Assembly (NCBI GenBank): GCA_002005505.1
Contig: KV908400.1
Span: 174,035-238,034, forward strand
Direction of reading: 5' to 3'
DNA from: Botryococcus braunii
Lineage: Eukaryota; Chlorophyta; Trebouxiophyceae
DNA: 64,000 nt
Below the pieces are notes generated by a model, which was given only the letters and a program-made list of their open reading frames with translations, was not told where the DNA came from and did not search any database. Both the position numbers and the translations under genes were made by a program. Positions 39,208 through 50,496 of this stretch are shown one piece after another. Positions within the stretch are counted from its first letter, which is position 1. Each line of letters starts with the position of its first letter.

Positions 39208-39298
39208 AAATTGACTGACTAGGACTCATCTATTGTAGTAGAAGGGTCATCTGCAGATTCCGTTCTACTACAATAGATGAGTCCTAGTCAGTCAATTT
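39208..39298. repeat. Perfect hairpin, unit 3
   Basis: Copy of the 8,128-8,218 inverted repeat; arms still exactly complementary although neighbouring sequence of unit 3 has private substitutions. Confidence 0.9.
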
Positions 39299-40140
39299 AG
39301 GGACACAATTTGCCCGCCTAAACACCATAGAAACTTCCTAAGGCGTGTTTCACTCATGTAATTACAACATGTTACAACATGACTGAATATTGTGTCTGTC
39401 ATAGAAATGCCCCTCCACAGTGAGGTCCGTGTAGGAGGGAAGGAGGGAAGGAATATTGCATCCAGCTAGGACGGAAGGAAGGAAGGAAGCTGAAGGCATT
39501 CCAGGCCCGTCAAATGTTTCAGCGGCGGTGACTTGGCCATTCTCCATTATCTTGTCGTAAATCGTGAGTACCCCATCCACCTTTATGGATGGAGGGCTAC
39601 ATTTATGATGTGCATTTGTGAAGTGACGTGACGGGTATGGACCAAATGTGGTCAGATGTCACTCATTAGACGATGCTTTAGGGCAATAATGCACATGTGG
39701 CTACTCTCGAGAGTGCTTGAACCGTTTAAGGTTGGGCATGGACAATTTCGAGTTGATAGCTGAACTTTGGACAATTTAAGTCCTTGACATAGGTTCCTTG
39801 GAGGTTGACATTGTGACTCATGTTGCTCAATTGGAGCACAGTTGCACAGGCTATTGCAGGAGTCAATGTTAGCATTCCTTTCAATAATGGGAATTTAGAC
39901 ATCCTTGAAGGATGTAGCGTTAACGAACACTTCAGTAATCTGCGGAGGAACTTCGAGATCCGTAAGGAGTCCGCTCGACCTGCTCGGAGGTCGATCTCCT
40001 GTTCGAGTTGAGGTACCGGAGCTTCGGTACCCAGCCCTTTGGGTGTTTACAATCTAGCTCACGATCTGAGGGCGTAGCTCCGATGGAGCCTATAGGCAAT
40101 CTATGTTGCTTGGCTTCATGTCAGTTTCAATGCCCTTGAG

Positions 40141-40148
40141 TATATAAG
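40141..40148 (+). promoter_or_regulatory. TATA box of the solo LTR
   Basis: TATATAAG, 22-30 bp before the first copy of the duplicated 102-bp segment, so that segment probably starts close to the transcription start (start of R). Orientation is set by this box. Confidence 0.55.
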
Positions 40149-40170
40149 GAGTCGTGGTTAGAGGGATGGT

Positions 40171-40417
40171 TAGACTTTGGGGTTCCACTGTCTCGCCGTC
40201 GCTCATGGCTGCACAATCTTTGTGCACTGACGGCTTCACTGCATAATTGTCTATGTGACTGGATATGCAGGTAAGGGTTGCTTAGCTAGGTTGAGTAGCA
40301 CCATCAAACTGTAAATAGACTTTGGGGTTCCACTGTCTCGCCGTCGCTCATGGCTGCACAATCTTTGTGCACTGACGGCTTCACTGCATAATTGTCTATG
40401 TGACTGGATATGCAGGT
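40171..40417 (+). repeat. Head-to-tail duplication inside the solo LTR (2 x 102 bp)
   Basis: Copies at 40,171-40,272 and 40,316-40,417 are identical and begin TAGACTTTGG and end GGATATGCAGGT. The first copy is followed by GTAAGGGTTGC and a short spacer ending AAATAG; the second by GTTCTTTCTCCC. The spacer begins GTAAG and ends TAG, so it could also be read as a tiny intron. Confidence 0.85.
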
Positions 40418-40663
40418 TCTTTCTCCCTTGCACATTTTTGTGCATTCGGCCCACTCTTCGCTGACTCCCGGTATCATGTTTTATGACATATCTAGTTATC
40501 AGTATTGTTATCCGTGTTATAGCATAGTATTATTCCAACTAGGTTCTCACATACCGTGGTTTTATCCGTCTGCATCTCATCATGCCTTCTGGGCTGGATT
40601 GATGTAATTCTCTCTTCTTTCTTAAGGAAGGAACCGTACTTCCAATATTACATCCAGGAGCAG

Positions 40664-41678
40664 CCATGGCCGGTGAAGAGGACGGCACTACAAAAACTTG
40701 GAAATTGACTTTCTTAGTATGCTGCGCATGATCATTGGGGTCCGGCGCACGGTTAGAACAGATGTCCTTCTGTGTGAGCTTGGCATCCGGCCACTTCGAC
40801 ATCAATGGTTGAAGCGCATGGCAGCGTTTTGGAATTCTCGTTGTGACCTCCCAGAGGATCACATGTATGCGAATATTCTTAGGGACTCATGCTACTATGG
40901 AGTCACGACACATAGTTTAACTTGGGCAGGCTCGTTCATGCGTCCCTTGAGAAAACTTGGGTACCCCTATCCGGTGGACTGTCGTAGCCGTCATGATGTG
41001 GACATGGAGACTTTCAGGGCAATACTCACTAGTGTCCAGCGGCTCTCGGGATTGCACATATCTCCTAGATAAGCACCTAAGGACCCCCAGTTATGCACTT
41101 GTCTTGGATGGATCGCCCGAACAAGGCCGATTCAACGTGAAATACTGTTGTCTCTTCCAGTTAGTGTTATAACCTAATTAGGCGTGTTAGGCAATTTTTT
41201 AAGTTTCGTCTTGGAGTCCATGACTTACCTATTGATCAATAGGTAAGTCATGGACTTCTTCATGGACTTCATCATGATGTAGGAAGACGCACCCATATCC
41301 CTCGTTCACAGCGTTTATGTGACATGTGTGGCATAGCGGTGGGGGATGAGCATCATTTTGTGTTTCATTGCCCCGCACTTGCTCAGGTTCGGGACCTCTA
41401 CCCACATTTGTTATCGTCCCTCTATTGGTCACTACGTAAATTCATTTGGCAAGAGGATCAGAGTACGGTTGTTAATTTTATCTTTGATGCATTCAAGGCC
41501 CGCCAAGCGTTTCAGCGGCGGTGACCTGGCCATTCTCCATTATACAGTTATCAGTATTGTTATCCGTGTTATAGCATAGTATTATTCCAACTAGGTTCTC
41601 ACATACTGTTGGATTGTCCGTCTGCATCTCATCATGCCCTCTGGGCTGGATTGATGTAATTCTTTCCCCTTTTTTCCT
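40664..41678 (+). pseudogene. LINE ORF2 C-terminal remnant (fragment b), unit 3
   Basis: Same remnant with extra damage: an earlier stop (AGATAAGC instead of AGATTAGC near 41,070) and a ~42-bp insertion that makes a 40-bp perfect palindrome at 41,216-41,255. The zinc-knuckle segment persists from about 41,320, with a C for T in HCPALAQ. Confidence 0.8.
41216..41255. repeat. 40-bp perfect palindrome created by insertion
   Basis: Units 1 and 2 have GTCCATGACTTACCTATTGAT followed by GTAGG. Unit 3 has about 42 extra bases, the first part of which is the exact reverse complement of the preceding 19-20 bases, giving a perfect palindrome centred on TTGATCAA. The rest of the insertion (TTCTTCATGGACTTCATCATG) is locally derived filler. 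It lies within LINE fragment b. Confidence 0.9.
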
Positions 41679-41725
41679 TACAATGAATGACGTCATTCAT
41701 TGTATTCGTCCCATGTCTAGCCAAC

Positions 41726-41945
41726 TAAGGTCGCACAGCAAATGGGAGAGTTAGATAGCTCTCAAGTGCTCTCGTCACAGATTTGGCAACCCCTTGAAGG
41801 TATTCTTGCCACATAAACGCTTGTACAGATCGACTCCGTTATTGAAAGAGATGCATAATTTGCTGCCGTACATGTTGTACAGCGAAGCACGTGAAGAAAA
41901 GATGATGCTCGTCACCAACGAGCTCTTCGGAGCACCTCGTGCAAA
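41726..41945 (-). pseudogene. Minus-strand LINE remnant, 3' piece, unit 3
   Basis: 3' piece of the minus-strand LINE, ending at the junction with the 8.5-kb element. It carries CSEELVGDEHHLFFTC. The element entered at the first zinc-knuckle cysteine codon, so the remnant continues at 50,477. Confidence 0.72.
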
Positions 41946-41976
41946 TTTGTGGAAATTTGTGATCACTAGTGGAAAA

Positions 41977-42570
41977 GATTTTGTCCCAAAAAGGTCCCAA
42001 AAAGGCCCCAAAAGAGGTGTTTTGGGACCCCCATGGGAAAGATTTGGGACCCCTTGGGACTCGTATGGGAGCATTTTGGGAACTAATTTTTTGGGACTTT
42101 CCCATTGAGTGGCATTTATGGGAGTTTTACGGGAAGCTTTTGGGACCCTTTTGGGAGCACTTTTGGGAGAGTTATGGGAGAATTTCGCAAAATTTTGGGA
42201 TGTCCCAAAAAAAGGTGCATTTTTGGGAAGGTCCCAAAAGCATTGTTTTGGGACTCGTTTGGGAAGACGTTGGGAACATCCCAAAACACTAAGATTTTGG
42301 GAATGGATTGGGCTGTTTTTTGGGAAAGTCCCATAAAGTCAGAATTGGGAGTGGTTTGGGAGGGAGTTGGGAACTTCCCAAAATAAAAAATTTAGGGACT
42401 TGGTTGGGCAGTTATTTGGGATAGTCCCAAACGTTCTATTATGGGAAAGGTTTGGGAGGTGATTGGGAACTTCCCAAATTTCCCATATTTTGGGAGTGGG
42501 TTGGTCTGCTGTTTGGGATAGTCCCAAAACCAATGACTTGGGACAGGTTTGGGAGGAAGTTGGGAACTCC
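41977..42570. repeat. Left subterminal TTTGGGA array
   Basis: Dozens of TTTGGGA, TGGGAC and TGGGAA motifs 10-25 bp apart, mainly on the plus strand, with interspersed TCCCAAAA on the same strand that could pair locally. Repeated KVPKS/WEDVGN-type peptides in all frames are by-products. Confidence 0.85.
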
Positions 42571-43689
42571 CATACAACAGAACTTGGGATTCCAATCCCA
42601 TACACATTCTGTTGCTAGGAGAGGCAGTTATCCACTTATTATCCACAACATTATAATGACTAACAAACAATGAGATGCATGACTTGGAACATCGTGAGAT
42701 GGCGCAACATTGGTCCAAGTGCTCAATTACATCTGAAAGCTGCCAAACGCACTGGACTGACACCCTAGTCCAACATGTACGTTGAACTGACGCAAACCTA
42801 ATAAGCGTTAACAAGACTACTGAATACATATACCAATACTGCAAAAGCACAGTACACAAACACACAAGGGTTTGCTGCACATGCTGCATGCACCTAAGGC
42901 TTATATCAAGAAGCGTCTTAATTGCAAAATGCTTGAAGCCAATGTAGTTGCTTGATGACATGTCAGCATGCATGCCCATATGCTTGATCAAAACTGGCAA
43001 AAACAAACCATCTACTGGAAGAATGGATGACTTTTTCAAATCGCTTCCCTGGATTGCCTTTGCAGCAAAGGGATGCATCATGAAGACATGCACATGCATG
43101 TCTTCTGGTAGTATATATACGTCTGTATTGGCGAGGTCCCCAAGTCAGGTGCAGCACGTGCAAGTGTCATGTAAAGCAAACCGCCTGCAGAGCAATTGCA
43201 ACCCACGTCAGTGTCAACTTACTGTGCTGTCATCGGAATACACACATCAGTGACCAGACATAATCCTATAGGATGCGCTGCGCATGGGCGTGTGCATCAA
43301 CATTTACTCACATTTAGCCGCTCATGCGCAACGCCTTTACCCGTTGCGAAGTGTATTGCAGGCCCAGCCTATAGGCCTAGCTAGGATGCAACCTAAACCT
43401 TACGAGCCTTTTTTGTTCATGCTGAAAGGTTCGGTTCGACCCTTCCGGTACAGTGCCAGCAAAAATGAAGAAAACGAGGGCCGCTATATTAACATGGAGA
43501 CAATTGGACCTTGCAAGGGCCCCTGGCGCCGGCCGGGTTTCCCCGGGGCTCACCAGCAAAGTAGGAAAACCGCAGCATACACACACGCGTGCGCGCACTC
43601 AGTCGAGGCCAGTCCCTAAGTCCAGCCTTTGGGGGTAGGCATAGGGACCAGTTGGTTGCAAACCCTCCCACCACTACAACAGAGGAAAC

Positions 43690-43699
43690 CCTAAGCGCG

Positions 43700-43754
<55 letters not shown>

Positions 43755-43772
43755 GCACGCACACACGCACAC
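43690..43772. repeat. GC/CA microsatellite
   Basis: (GC)n followed by (AC)n and ACGC repeats in the interior of the 8.5-kb element. Confidence 0.9.
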
Positions 43773-44357
43773 ACAACTTCTGTGATACAGACTGATGTGA
43801 ACAATGAAGTAGGCATGATAGAAAGGCATAATGAAAGATGACTTACCTTCCCCTTGCCCTGCTGCGGAGGCTCATTATCAAGGAACCCTTGATGAACCTT
43901 GGCCTCGTCCCCGCTTTGCTGGCCTGTGCTGGCTGCGAGGACTTGTTTCAGTGTCCTCATCACCTGCTTCATCCTCATCAGCTACCCTGCAGGACCAAGC
44001 CGCTATAAAATGGCATTTCAAAAACGTACATAGCCATATATGACAGACTTCTTAATTCAAGGCACGTCATGATGATGATCATTTCATGTCAGGTCAGCTA
44101 GGATATTGGATAGCTGAGCACAAGTGGAGTATAAATCTGAGCACCTGCAGCTAATGCGTAACTCATCCCATCTAATAAGACTCCGCCTCCTCTCCATGGG
44201 GGATGGGGGATCCCCCACCCCCCATGTGTCGTCCTTAAATTCCCCTGCCAAAGCCGTGGCAATATTTCGGGAACAACTCATCAGTGGTTCACCAAACATT
44301 CCCACGAGTGTGGCAGGGTTCATGACACTTGAGACTCATGTATCTCATGAAAAGGTA

Positions 44358-44482
44358 AATAATTACATCAATCCAGCCCAGTGGGCATGATGAGATGCAG
44401 ACGGATAAACCAACCTTATGTGAGGACCTAGTTTTAATAGTCCTATGCTGTAACATTGATAAAATACTGAAAACTGCACCAG
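44358..44482 (-). mobile_element. LINE 3' end inside the 8.5-kb element
   Basis: The minus strand matches the 3' UTR of LINE fragments a and b (AACTAGG-like region, ATAGCATAG-like region, GCATCTCATCATGCCCACTG, GGGCTGGATTGATGTAATT) at roughly 80% identity. It is a 5'-truncated, older copy that has drifted further. Confidence 0.7.
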
Positions 44483-44875
44483 GCCCCAGGCCATGGTACA
44501 TAACCGGACCAGAATTTACCTAACTGGTAGCAGGCCCAGTTGGGCGACACAGATCTTAGGGAAGTGGTGCACAGACCTTATCAGCGGGAGGCAAGCTATC
44601 TTTGACAGACTCAAGGGAGACGAAACTCCAATGCTGCTTGGCGAGCTTATATGTACACATTGCCTTTGCCGTGCTGCCTTCTTATTCTGTTCCTCCCAAG
44701 AAAACTGAGCGTCCGAGACGTGCCCCATTTCCTGGCAGCAGAAGGCACGGGGGTGTCAATAAACTTGCAAGGTTTGATGCATATGCTGTGCACGGGCATG
44801 ACCACCGCAACACTCCACGAAACTTTGCAAAGGCAGCTGCAAAGTCAGAGGCAACTGCAGTCAATGCAGCAATGA

Positions 44876-44977
44876 GGCACACGCAGAGACGCACGCAAGA
44901 GCGCATGCACGCACCCACCCACACTCACACGTGCGCGTGCGCTCACACATACACACGCTCATGCACACACAGATCTG

Positions 44978-45014
<37 letters not shown>

Positions 45015-45045
45015 ATGCAGACACACACACAGACACATGTGGCAC
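44876..45045. repeat. CA-rich microsatellite region
   Basis: CACACGCA-type repeats then pure (AC)n and ACAG repeats. Imperfect at both ends. Confidence 0.85.
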
Positions 45046-45726
45046 AGAGACACCACTGCATTCCTGATACTAGCAAGGAGAAAGGTTGGGCAACACAGAT
45101 CTTAATGAGGGGGGGGGGGGGGGAGGGGAGGACCTTCTCGGCGGGAGGGGGCCCTTTGCCTTTGGGGAGACGTTTGGGACTGGTTGCTTTTTTGGCAGGC
45201 TTTGTTGCAGTGTTCACCCTCTGGCAAAACAAATTTGGACTGTCCGACACTGCTGCTTACATAGCATGTGTTGACCAGGGCTAAAGTGTTACACAGACGA
45301 CTCCAGACTTGTACATAATATGTGTTGACCAGGGCCAAAGTGTTACACAGACGCCTTGACCTGCAGGCTCCAGACCTGTAGCTATTTTCCCAGTAAAGGC
45401 ATACAGTTGAGTCCAAAGAAAGGCACAGAGCTAGTTCCGATGGCACGTAACATTCAAGGGTTAGGTATATGTGAAGTACCTTGGCGTTGGGGGGCGCATT
45501 TGGAGGTGGTCCAGGTTGATTTGCTGTCTCTAGTGCCTCTCCTTACGCACTATCTCCAAACTGTCCCATGACAATGGCATTTCTCAAGTGCTGTAACCCA
45601 TAAATTACCCAGATATGTTCAGAATAGAAAAATATAAGTAACGCATAAACCCCCAGTCATAATAGCCGTACTACGCGATCAAACGTCAAAGTAACGGCAT
45701 GCACGCTGTCACTTTCACATGAGACC

Positions 45727-45758
45727 AGGACACAGACACAGACACAGACACAGACACA

Positions 45759-45805
<47 letters not shown>

Positions 45806-45820
45806 ACACACACACAGAGA
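45727..45820. repeat. CACAGA/CA microsatellite
   Basis: (CACAGA)n followed by pure (CA)n, ending in GAGAGACAGAAAGC. Confidence 0.9.
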
Positions 45821-47425
45821 GACAGAAAGCACAGCACATATGAGGTACAAGTAACAATCTGGGCCTGCTGCCCCTACCACTCATGCTCTGGTGCAAGTAA
45901 ACATCCAGGCACATGTGCAATGTGCTGCAGTACGAACGTAAATAAAAAGTTGACAAATTATTACCAATGATATTTATGGTAATGATATTTATGGTAACGC
46001 GCTGTACGTATATATGTGCATGTATAAACATCCAACAGGTACAACGCTTTCTCCAATAGTTAACTCTGCTGCAGGCCCAGCTTTTCGCCTGAGCCTTATG
46101 AACTTAAGTGGTGCATCTGCGAGTGGGTGAAGTGCAGGCATTGAAAATGACAGAAATGGTATGTGGGGCTGGGGAGAGTTTGACCAGTGCTAGCAGACCG
46201 GAAGCATGAAGGAGAAAATATGAATGAACACTCCACATACCAATAGGGGTGGTGCAGAGTTGGGTTTGAGAGTGAGGGGAAAAGAAAAATAAAGTCGTGC
46301 AGGTGGCAATATTAAGTTCACAGTCACTCCCTCCCCCCCCTTTTGAAGGGAGCCTTAGGACTTCAAAGCACATCATCTTAGTCCAAGTGAGCACGCTGTT
46401 TGTGGAACTACAATACACCCTGCTCACATACTAATTGAAAATTGTTTTGGGTTGACTTACAGTATTTGGGAAGATTTTTCGCCCAACATAACGTTTGCAA
46501 TAAGTTTGGGAAGGACTTTCTCGTAACAGAGTTGCATTGTGGCGCTAGATGCCACAGGGCCCCAGTTTAGTTGGCCAAACCAAGGTGGTTCTGAAGGTAA
46601 TCCTGCAGAAGCCCATTCCCAGCTTATAACAATTTCAGACACACAATTCGGGCCTCTGACGAATGGAAAAAAACACACCAGGTTCAAAAAAGTAGCCGTT
46701 GGGGCACGCCCCAACGTCGTCACCCATACGGTAAAGGATGGAGTAGAAATCCATCCACATGTATCCAAGCTCTCTATCTTTAGATTCTTTGTTTGTGTCT
46801 TGTGGCTCCTCCATTGCAGTGATCGGAACCGCACTGTCTGTTTCTGATTTCGCGGGTAACGTGAGAGTACGGCGAGTTGTACGGCAGCTTCTTGCTGGTC
46901 CGTTCGGAATTCATTGGAAGTGGAAAGTATGCAGATATGTGGCATTTATTAAATTTTGCCTTTTACAACGACTGTCGTTTGGTGAGAGGGATCGGCGGAG
47001 CCGGCTTAATTCATCAAGACGTTGGAGTGTGATCAGTCCTAGTTTGCACGGTTCGCCCATGGTTGTGTGTTCGTTTTGGATGGATGGCTTCGCGGTATTA
47101 ACTTCGTGGAATATTTAGGAGTTTTGTTGGATTGTGATGCATTCAGTAGGCTTCAAGGTGGGTCTCACTGGGTTTCGGCGGTTTGGTTTGCGTTGCCTGT
47201 TTAGCCGGCTACAAGCAACCCATAGGATATCTGCACTTGTTTCTATTGCTGCTGTGTACCCAAAAGTGACCCATCATGTTGTGCCTGCATGTCGAGGGAG
47301 CGGAACTCTCCTGGTTGAGGGCCCAACTTGTACAGCGTAGTTTAAAAAACAATCATGATGCCAGAGAGAAAACATACATACAGAGCACGTAGCATGCAAT
47401 GCTGAATGAAGAATGGCAGCAGAAT

Positions 47426-47591
<166 letters not shown>

Positions 47592-48600
47592 AAAGGGGAA
47601 AGAGGTTGTCCACCCACAGGATTACAAGCCACCAAAGTCCAGAGTATCATGTAATGTGCTGGTTCAGTATGTAGAAGGTGGCAGGCATGGTTTTTCTGTT
47701 GCATTGATTCAATTCTTTATCAAAGTGAGGGCTCCCACATGTCAGCCGTTGAGGTGGCCATCTGTCACATGCATAGTGACCATTTACAGTCGGAGGCCAT
47801 TGGCAGTATGTGGGCAGCAGAAGAGGTGGGGAAGTTTACGATTGAATATTACCCTGTCTTGTTTTCTTACATGCTTGACAAGCATGTAATGGCAGGTCCA
47901 TTGGGAAAGCGTGTATGGATCATGCCCTCCTCCAACATGTCTGGCACATAGCGGGACCCCTTTTTCGAAGTTTGAGCGTACGAATAATGAGAAGTATTTA
48001 TTGCATACACACATGCATACTGTCAGCGCAAGCTAGCACAAGGTATAAGAACCATCAATACAATTGCCATGACAGTGACTGAGCTTAGGGGAATGTTCCT
48101 TGCCATGATGTGACCTTTCGTGGCCAGGGGACCACAGACACTTGGACATTGCAGCCTGCCACATTCATTGAAATGTTGAAACCTAGTAAGGGCTGGCAAC
48201 GGTGCAGCTTGAAGTTCAGGGTGTGCACGTTACTTTTTTTCGATGTACTGCAGACCTAATGTTTTCTATAAGGTACATCTTCAGCTCAAGGAGCCAACAC
48301 GAGCGCTGGACATCAACGCGCGGGGAAGGCTCCACTGTTTTCAGCTAAAAGCGCTGTAACCTGCGCTTGTTTATTTAGCATTTGGCCTTGGGGTGAGGAG
48401 GGTAGGACAGAGAGGGAGGCAGGCACTTCATTTTCTTAACAAGAGGGGAGCGGGGGAGCGTTCCACCGGGAAATTTCTGCTGTGCATGGCAGTGCAGTGC
48501 ATCCATCTGTACAAATGAAGTTGGAAGTGCTTGTCGTTGAAGTGCATTGCTGTCCAGGCCTAGCTTGGCCGACAGGCTGCTGTTCCTGGGGCCCGCATAT

Positions 48601-48843
<243 letters not shown>

Positions 48844-48958
48844 ATTGCTGTTGAAGTAAGCTATGAAGCAAGATATTTTTCTGATTGGTGACTTCAAATG
48901 AGACATGCAGCGGCTGAGGTTGCCCTGCTGCTGCTGCGGATTGGCTCACAGGAGAACG

Positions 48959-48986
48959 TTTCTTGCGGTGTTAACACCGCAAGAAA
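48959..48986. repeat. 28-bp perfect palindrome
   Basis: Perfect inverted repeat, half TTTCTTGCGGTGTT, in the interior of the 8.5-kb element. It is followed at 49,019-49,160 by a GGGA-rich tract with further small palindromes (GGGAGGGAGCTCCCTCCC). Confidence 0.8.
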
Positions 48987-49627
48987 AGCTCTCACTAAAG
49001 AGAGAAGGCAAATCAAAGGGGGGGGGGGGAGGGGGCAAGAGAGAGAGAGAGAGGGGGTGGAGAGGGAGGGAGGGAGCTCCCTCCCTCGAGGGAGGGATGG
49101 AGGGAGGGAGGGAGGGATGGAAGGAGGGAGGGAGGGAGGGAGGGAGGGAGGGGGAGAGAGAATTGGGAGATCATGGAGTTCTCTCTTTTATACTTGGAGG
49201 AATGCAGGGCTACAGCCCGTGTTAAAATATGTGGGTTCAACAAGAAACATGTCCCACTGAACATTGCTGCAATTAAAAAAAGGGTGGGGTTGAAGGCTGC
49301 AGAGAGTGGGAAAAATAGGAAGGCAGGGGATGCATAGTATGTCACTGTTGCTCGTGCCTTGCGTTCAAGGGTACTGCATTGCAGTATACCTGTTCTGACA
49401 GTAGTGGCACTCGATTGGTTAGGATCTTCAAGGGACGGGATGCTCAAGAGGTCAAGCTAGGATGTTTATCTCCCTTTAACCTGGTGGGAGTCCAGACTGA
49501 CAGCACTCATGCAAGTGCCAAGGTCCTTGCCCCAGGCAGTTCACTTGGGAGTGGTGCAAGTCTGCACCAATGTAATCATTTAGAACATCCCTGATTTTGA
49601 AGCATCGCCAACCCCCCCTGTCTCTCC

Positions 49628-49746
<119 letters not shown>

Positions 49747-49934
49747 GTCTCTGCGTGCTTGCGTGGAGGGCCCGTACGCCCGCTCCAGACTGGTTTACTG
49801 TCCATGTTGGGGTTTGCAGGCCCCACAATCTATCTTACATCACTGCAGACATATAAATCAGATGTTGAGCTGGTACAGAGCTGCAGCAGCATTAATTACT
49901 CATAAGAAACTCAAAAATGTATCAAATCAACACT

Positions 49935-50456
49935 TGGGAACCGTATGGGAGGTATTTGGGCACTATTTGGGAGACATCAGTTTTTGGGATGGTTTTGGGA
50001 ATCAGTATTTTTGGGGGCAGCTTGGGACACATCCCTTTTTGGGAGGTTCATGGGAACCAATATGGGACGCGATTGGGAAATCAAGGATTTTGGGACCTGC
50101 TTGGGGGCCAACTTTGGGATGCTGTTGGGATACTGTATTCTTGGGAGGGTTTTGGGACTCACTTATCTTGGGAGCAGCTTGGGACACATCGTTTTTGGGA
50201 GGTTGATGGGAATTAATATGGGACACGTTTGGGATATCATGGATTTTGGGACCTGCTTGGGGGGCAATTTTGGGAACCTGTTGGGATCCTGTATTTTTGG
50301 GAGTCTGATGGGAAATTTTTTTGGGAATAGTTTGGGAACGCGGGGTTTTTGGGACCTGCTTGGGATCCGATTTTGGGACATGTTTGGAACATCCGAGATT
50401 TTGGGACTTTTTTTGGGAACCCCTGGGACCCTTTTGGGACCTCTTTGGGACAAAAT
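49935..50456. repeat. Right subterminal TTTGGGA array with ~157-bp higher-order repeat
   Basis: Same motif density as the left end and same orientation. Within it a ~157-bp block (beginning CAGCTTGGGACACATC at 50,018 and again at 50,175) is repeated with substitutions, so the array grew by larger duplications as well as motif gain. Confidence 0.8.
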
Positions 50457-50496
50457 CCCTCGAGACCAGAGGGTTTAAACCCTCTGGTCTCGAGGG
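50457..50496. repeat. 40-bp perfect palindrome at the right edge of the 8.5-kb insertion
   Basis: The host sequence AAACCCTCTGGTCTCGAGGG (50,477-50,496, present in units 1 and 2) is preceded by its exact reverse complement at 50,457-50,476. It is the same size and kind of inverted duplication as at 41,216-41,255. Confidence 0.92.

Larger units (their letters stand above)
39553..40488 (+). mobile_element. Solo LTR (936 bp) in unit 3
   Basis: Absent from the same place in units 1 and 2. It starts TGTCGTAAA and ends TTTATGACA (TG..CA with inverted termini) and is flanked by TSD TATCT at 39,548-39,552 and 40,489-40,493. No internal coding region remains, so it is a solo LTR left by LTR-LTR recombination. 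A TATA box TATATAAG sits at 40,141-40,148. A 102-bp segment starting at 40,171 is repeated head-to-tail at 40,316 with 43 bp between. The short 63-codon plus frame inside (39,820-40,011) is not regarded as a gene. It interrupts LINE fragment a. Confidence 0.88.
43878..46814 (-). other. Possible multi-exon minus-strand gene inside the 8.5-kb element (weak)
   Basis: Three separate open stretches could belong to one gene; the links are speculative. A 59-codon frame from ATG at 46,814 reads MEEPQDTNKESKDRELGYMW, then DFYSILYRMG. A splice-bounded exon at 44,731-44,520 (acceptor TTCTGCTGCCAG, donor TTAG|GTAAAT) reads EMGHVSDAQFSWEEQNKK. A last exon from 43,986 (acceptor TGGTCCTGCAG) to TGA at 43,878 reads VADEDEAGDEDTETSPRSQH, then RPAKRGRGQGSS, an acidic/RG-rich tail. 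No DDE or other transposase motif was found. This could be a captured host fragment or chance. Confidence 0.15.

Noticed and set aside
39820..40011. 63-codon frame inside the solo LTR
   Set aside because: Short, no motif, and located in the U3-like part of a non-coding LTR.
41775..42284. Long frames with PKSFPWGSQ/KVPKASRK-type peptides over the TTTGGGA arrays (also 50,163-50,617)
   Set aside because: All frames on both strands give similar repetitive peptides, so they follow from the DNA motif.
41977..42570. TTTGGGA arrays as interstitial telomere repeats
   Set aside because: Spacing and sequence are irregular, the motif is not a regular 7-8-mer tandem, and both arrays lie at the ends of an insertion.
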